Notes under the pieces: generated by a model
The model's input: only the letters and a program-made list of their open reading frames with translations
Told to the model about the DNA's origin: nothing
The model's database searches: none
Program-made: the position numbers and the translations under genes
Assembly: GCA_037367355.1 (NCBI GenBank)
Contig: CM074698.1
Coordinates: 2,728,001-2,792,000, forward strand
Reading direction: 5' to 3'
Origin: Neoscytalidium dimidiatum
Taxonomy: Eukaryota > Ascomycota > Dothideomycetes > Botryosphaeriales > Botryosphaeriaceae
DNA: 64,000 nucleotides
In this document: piece after piece, positions 59,218 through 64,000 of the stretch
Layout: every line of letters begins with the position of its first letter
Numbering within the stretch: position 1 is the first letter of the stretch

Positions 59218-61008
59218 CTAAACTCTTTTCATTATTCTGACATCCAACCCCTTCTGGACAACAAAGAAGTAAGTGTGGAAGTCCAGGTCCCTCTCTGGAT
59301 GAATGAGCTCAAATGCGTAATCCCGCAACAGCATCGGTAGAACCTTGTTCATCTCAAGCAGTGCTAGGTTCCGTCCGATACATACATGAGAGCCACCGCC
59401 AAACTGCATCAGATTTAGCCGCGATCTCCAATTCGTCCACGTTTTAATGAGACTTACCTGGATCATATGCCTGTCCATCAATCTCGCTCGCTCCTCGCTT
59501 TCTAACCACCTCTCCGGGCGAAACGTCTCTGCATCGTTGCCAAAAATCTGCTTGTCCCTGTGTACTGCCCAGGCGTGTATATTCAGCTCCGTGCCACCTG
59601 GATATCGGACACCGTCAATCTCTGCACCAGACAGCGGCACCGACCTCGCCATAGCCAGTCCAACGGCTGGACGCACGCGCATGGCTTCCTTCAGCGCAGC
59701 CTGGAAGTATGGTAGCTGTTGTGCCTCATTGAACTGCACGATTTTGGATAGCCTTCCGGCCTTGGTCGCTTCGTCGATCTCAGCTACGATGTTGAGGTAG
59801 ATGCGACGGTCTTTGAGAATATGGTGCATGAACGACTGCATCGTTGAGGCAGTGGAATCGGAACCAGCGAAGCTGTTAACATCCATAGTTAGTCACCTGG
59901 ACCAAGAGTGAACAGGGCAACTCAGGCCAGTACTCACATCGCTCCATGCGTCACGGCAAAAACGTCGCCCTCGCAAAACTTCTCCGGGTCCTTCTCATGC
60001 ATCTTGAGCAACTGGCCCAGCAGGTCCTTTCTCTCAGCTTTCACCTCTCCGGTCTTCCTTTTCCGCAGCTCCTCCAGTGCGATCCTCGTCACCAGCGGCT
60101 GCGCCCCCTCGTACACCATCTGACAGAGTTTCCAAAAGGGGTTTTTCCTTAAGAGGTAGTCCAGGGGCGGCAGCTGTCCTACCGTCCCATTGTATTGCTG
60201 ACTCTTGTCGATCGCTCGAATGCAGCCCTCTACATCCCTCCCCTGCTCAAGGAAGCCCCATTTCTTACTGAACGCAACCTCGCCCAACACATCAAATGCA
60301 AAATAATGCAGCCAGTCTCCAAGGTCGACCTGTCCGCCGCTAGGTGTTGCGTTCGCAAAGAGGTCCAGCTTGGTGAACAGCAGATCAATCGTATCCTCAA
60401 TGTAGTCGGTCATCCCCTGCATGGCGGCCATGCTGTAGGATGTGCCTGCTACACGCTTCTTGGACGCGTGCACGTGCTCGCGAATCTCAGTGAAGATGTC
60501 TGGATTCTCGGGTGGCGGGAAGACGGCGTAGAAAGCTGTCTTGTGAAAGCCCTTGCCGGCGGAGAGTATCTCGCGAGCGGCGGTGGGGCTGGAGAAGGAG
60601 AGTTCGTTGGGACCAACACGGACGACAGGACCTGGTAGAGAGGGGTGTATTAGTTGTGACGTTGCGGCGGTGGAAGAAAGAGATGGGGAGACATTGGATC
60701 TTGGGCGTGAGGGGACTTCAGGTAGGAGACAATCTGATGATGTACGACTTACCATATTTCTTGTGAAGGCTTATGAACGCAGTCTCTTGGTGAGTTTCCC
60801 AGGTAATCCATAGTTTCCAGATACGGGTACCCGATGCGAGGAAGGGGCCTGGATAGTGACGGAGGGGAGAGGCATAACGATTCTTGAAAAACCTTAGAAT
60901 GATGAACATACAAAAGACGTACAAAATGTAAATGGGATGGGACTGAAGAAGGGAAATGGCACTTTGGATGCCAGATCCGGATGTGTGTTCAAGGTCAACT
61001 TCCACCAT
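59218..61008 (-). CDS. cytochrome P450 monooxygenase (pisatin-demethylase-like style)
   Basis: Haem-thiolate monooxygenase of the ER membrane; substrate unknown. Four exons on the minus strand: 61008-60753, 60631-59938, 59872-59458 and 59403-59218, 516 residues, normal for fungal P450s. An N-terminal anchor (HPIYILYVFCMFIILRFF) is followed by LRHYPGPFLAS and PVVRVGPNELSFSS. I-helix AGSDST near 319, K-helix ExxR in ALKEAMRVRP, PERF-type FRPERW, and the haem loop FGGGSHVCIG near 456-465 with the cysteine ligand are all present, so it looks intact. The ARSVPLSGAEIDGVRYPGGT and HAWAVHRDKQIFGNDAETFR stretch resembles CYP57-type enzymes; that assignment is a guess. Introns have donors gtaagt, gtgagt and gtaagt and good acceptors. 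An upstream extension of the frame to 61302 exists; 61008 is chosen because the anchor then begins about 20 residues in. Confidence 0.9.
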
Positions 61009-62961
61009 ATTGCTGAGGATTCCAGAGAACTGTCCCTGAGAGAGTCCAGTGGCGAATTTACCGAGAAGATATTGAATCTTCTTCTCATATAAATAGCCGG
61101 AGGAAGGTAGAAAGCTTCGGAAAAGGCGTAGAGAATCCCTTGTCGCCGTGATAATCAAAGCCACATCAGGGTATACGTCTAGACTGATCCGAAAGCATGT
61201 GGGGAATGGCGCATCATATAACCCACTACCTCCTTCCCCCATCCTGTCACCGGATTTGTCGGGGGCGGTGGGGTCCTTCAACAGACCCAATAATAGACAC
61301 ATCTCACTCCATGTATGCTTTTACCCCAGATTCATGGCGGCGGATTTGTCGGATTTAGCCTTGTATCGCGGCAGTGGACGGCAAATGTGGCGGCCGTCAA
61401 ATCAGGACCCGGTGACTAGTGCAACCTTAAAGCTTGTCAGTTGTCATTCGGCAGAACAGCCGCGATGGTCCGTATGGGGGAACATGGGCACCGACACGTA
61501 CCTGTCGACGGGCTTCATTTCTAGAGGCCGAAAATGTTTCCCAAGCCGAGAATCATAGGTTCTCTTATCTCGCGGGCGTGTCCATTGGAGACCCGTTGCA
61601 GGAGCCGCAAGTGTGTACGTACCACCTGCACCTGACTAAGTCACGCTAGCCGAATACGGGAATTTGTGCATCCCTCAAGCTTCGATCATTCTCCGACACT
61701 GCGAGTCGCTCTGACATGGACTTGTCGCAGTATAGTATGCGAGTATCTGTTGTCACTCTGCGCGACCGGCTGTCGAGAGTGCGGAGACCTGAAAAAATGT
61801 GGCTGACGAGGCTAATGATCCTATATGCGGGGTCAACATATTGCCTTGTCGTCTCGGAGAGTGTCTCGCCATGCCATCATATTTGCGTTCTCCGAACAGA
61901 GAGTGCCGTCGGATTTAGCACTAGCCGCTCTGCTAGACTGACCATAGCCGTCAAGGGGTACAGCAGTGGATCGTGCGGCTGACAATCAGTCGGATTTAGA
62001 AGGACGATCAAGTGATCCGATACTCCGCACGGCTGCGGGGATGCCCTCAGATGTGGAGACGCAAGCAACATTACCCATTGCAGTAAGCCTAGGGGGAGTT
62101 TGACGTCAGCTGCCGCCAGAACCGGATGCCATCGCCTCCTTTGGAACCTGCTATGTTGCGTTGTCGCATCGGCTATGATGTTTCAGCCAATGAAGCACTC
62201 GGAATTATGAGGAAGCTGGGCAGAGACTATGTAAGAAGGATCGCAAAAAGCATGATAGGCGGCGCATTAGCTCTATCAGCTGATCATGTTGCACTTTGAT
62301 GGTGATGAACTGTCAAACATTCTCCGCTCGGGAGAAATGTGCTGTAGCCGTTTGCCTTAGAGCATGTCAGCAGGCGTGGCACGAGCACCTGGATCCTAGA
62401 GATGAATGGAGTTCCACCGGCGTATCATGGAAGACTGAGAAGACGTTGCGATAAGAAATGATGGTCCGACCATGGTGCACGATGGACCTTGCAATGGCGC
62501 ATGAATGCATCAAGGCGCCCAACACCCGCAACGCCGTAGTCCCGAACCGAACCTTATTCTAACTCAACAGAGACCGACCTTCCACATGGCCAGTTCCGTT
62601 ATTGGTATTGTCTGTCTACCGGTTTCAACGCTCGAAAGTGTCAGTATGGAGATATAAAATCATGTGAGTTTGACTGGTCCACGTTCATCTATGGGAGCCG
62701 GTGTTTGCGGGCCATAAGCATCTTCGACGCAGAGTCGAGGACGCACGCCAAGAAAGGAAAGTCTCAGGATTACCGCTTCGTCTGTCGGATACAAAATAGG
62801 GGCTATAACGAGCCCCGCCGGAACACATGCAATGATAGGGTCTTGAAATACCCTGCAGCAAACCGCAAGCTGTCCAGCTTCCTGGTTGACGGCTTAATCT
62901 TTAGAACTGCATTTCCCCTAAGTTTCTCATCTAGAGAATGAGTTTTGGCATTGAAGACCGT
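61009..62961. promoter_or_regulatory. P450 upstream region with repeated CGGATTT motif
   Basis: About 1.95 kb between the P450 start and the end of the acetyltransferase gene (same strand). CGGATTTGTCGG occurs twice (61251-61262, 61341-61352), i.e. CGG-N6-CGG direct repeats, and GTCGGATTTAG occurs three times (61349-61359, 61909-61919, 61989-61999). Spaced CGG pairs are typical targets of fungal Zn2Cys6 regulators. No protein gene recognised in this stretch. Confidence 0.4.
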
Positions 62962-63990
62962 CTAAACATCACTCTCCTTCCTCTTCTTTGCGTACGCGCC
63001 AGCTTCAGCAGCGTCTTTCTCGCTTGAGGCAAAGGCACGCCAGAATTTCTCCTCGTCTAGGTGGCTCTTCTCTTCCACCTCGGCCTGCTCCTTCATCACC
63101 ACCTCGGCACCCTCAGTCCCGAAATTTGACCCCGCCCCAGTGACTTGCATGCCTCGAATCGCATCTTGGGCAGTCATCATGCCACCGCGCGCGCTAGGGC
63201 TACCGGAGTTGGCGGCTGACGTTGCTGCTGCGGCCTGCTCCGGGTCTGCCCATGTCTCGATTTTTCTGAGAATACGTGCCGGGTTGCCAGCAGCGACGTG
63301 GAACGGCGGGACATCTTTCGTCACCACACTGCCAGCGCCGATTGTAGAACCACGACCGATTGTTACACCTGGCAGTATTGTAGCGTTGCCGCCAATCCAG
63401 CAATCTTCTCCAACATGGATTTCCTTGCCATATTCTGGACCGCGGGTGCCATTACGAACGAGAGGGTCGACCGGATGCGTACCGGAGAAGAAAGATACGT
63501 TAGGGCCGACTAGCGTACGTGCTCCAATCACAACCGGGAGGGTGTCCAGGATGGTGCAGTTGGAATTCATGTAGACATTGCTGCCGAGCTTCACGTTGAA
63601 GCCGTAGTCGAAGTGAAGAGGCCCATCGACCCACGGGTCGTCATCAAACAGCTTGTCATCCTCTTCAGGGGTAGGAGCTTGCGGGGGTAGAGGAGTTGTG
63701 TCGCTGACGATGCTGCGGGGGAGCGACGGTATTAACGACGAGGGTGACGTTGGCAGGAGATGTCGGATTTGAAGGCGCCACCACCGGCTGGTCGGCTCAC
63801 GGAGGTTGGCCACTTACTCTCTCCACAGCTCGACCTGACGTCTACGCGAAGTCTCGCCAGCGTTCATGTAGCGATTGCAAGCCTGCTTGCAACGTTTCCG
63901 GGCAGCGATCAAGTCCAAGCTAAAGGAATGGTAAAGCTCCCCGCGGAGCATCTTGCGCCTGTTCTCCGCTTCGTCGACCTCGACTGACAT
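62962..63990 (-). CDS. maltose/galactoside-type O-acetyltransferase, left-handed beta-helix
   Basis: Acetyl-CoA-dependent sugar O-acetyltransferase of the LacA/Maa (hexapeptide) family; the physiological acceptor in moulds is not known. Exons on the minus strand 63990-63818 and 63712-62962, 307 residues. The N-terminal Maa domain reads EAENRRKMLRGELYHSFSLD, then ARKRCKQACNRYMNAG and RRRQVELWRD across the intron. The catalytic beta-helix (about 85-215) shows FDYGFNVKLGSNVYMNSNCT, ILDTLPVVIGARTLVGPNVS, GTHPVDPLVRNGTRGPEYGK (the HP/GPEYG region with the active-site histidine), and EDCWIGGNATILPGVTIGRG followed by STIGAGSVVTKDVPPFHVAA and GNPARILRKI. About 80 residues of non-conserved charged tail follow (EKSHLDEEKFWRAF and more), longer than bacterial members. 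The gene ends 10 bases before the window edge, so its promoter is outside. Confidence 0.9.
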
Positions 63991-64000
63991 GATGGCGGTT

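Overview
The window is nuclear DNA from a filamentous ascomycete (Pezizomycotina; Dothideomycetes is my guess from protein flavour, not shown). Evidence: genes on both strands with short spliceosomal introns (about 50-100 nt, GTAAGT-like donors, CTAAC/CTGAC-like branch sites, YAG acceptors), one protein per transcript unit, and orthologues found in moulds (Set9, Bud4, Mrn1/Nrd1, Sgf73). Nothing bacterial, viral or plasmid-like was seen. Gene models were spliced by hand and checked for phase; total coding lengths are multiples of three wherever exons are listed.

Layout, left to right. 1-4.8 kb: 3' part of RPB9 (+), mitochondrial ribosomal protein uL14/MRPL38 (-), histone H4K20 methyltransferase SET9 (+). 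4.8-9.1 kb: a 4.3 kb gene-poor gap holding a decayed coding remnant and a perfect 36-bp palindrome. 9.1-16.7 kb: BUD4 (-) and mitochondrial DEAD-box helicase MRH4 (+), divergent. 17-18.4 kb: an F-box-like gene (-). 20.7-26.6 kb: four-RRM protein MRN1 (-) and glucosyltransferase ALG8 (+), divergent. 26.6-30.8 kb: second gene-poor gap with an AT-rich core. 30.8-36.7 kb: chromatin genes ITC1 (+) and SGF73 (+). 38.6-41.6 kb: tafazzin TAZ1 (-) and a NOSIP-type RING protein (+), divergent. 43.8-48.8 kb: NC2-alpha/BUR6 (+), endonuclease G NUC1 (+), TIM13 (-), an L-type lectin membrane protein (+). 49.8-58.3 kb: cohesin regulator PDS5 (-) and TTT-complex subunit TTI1 (+), divergent. 58.3-64 kb: a small unidentified gene (-), a cytochrome P450 (-), and a maltose/galactoside-type O-acetyltransferase (-).

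The genes are mostly conserved housekeeping genes: transcription and chromatin (RPB9, SET9, ITC1, SGF73, BUR6), chromosome maintenance (PDS5, TTI1), mitochondria (MRPL38, MRH4, TAZ1, NUC1, TIM13), ER/secretory pathway (ALG8, lectin) and cytokinesis (BUD4). They do not form one pathway. Six pairs are head-to-head and probably share promoters. Only the last 6 kb (P450, acetyltransferase, small orphan) looks accessory.

The items most worth a second look are the 36-bp palindrome, the long open frame through the RPB9 intron, a repeated CGG-containing motif upstream of the P450, the two in-frame stopless introns and ATG-only coding exon of ITC1, and a GC-AG intron next to a 19-nt exon in TAZ1. I did not find a convincing new multi-gene system.
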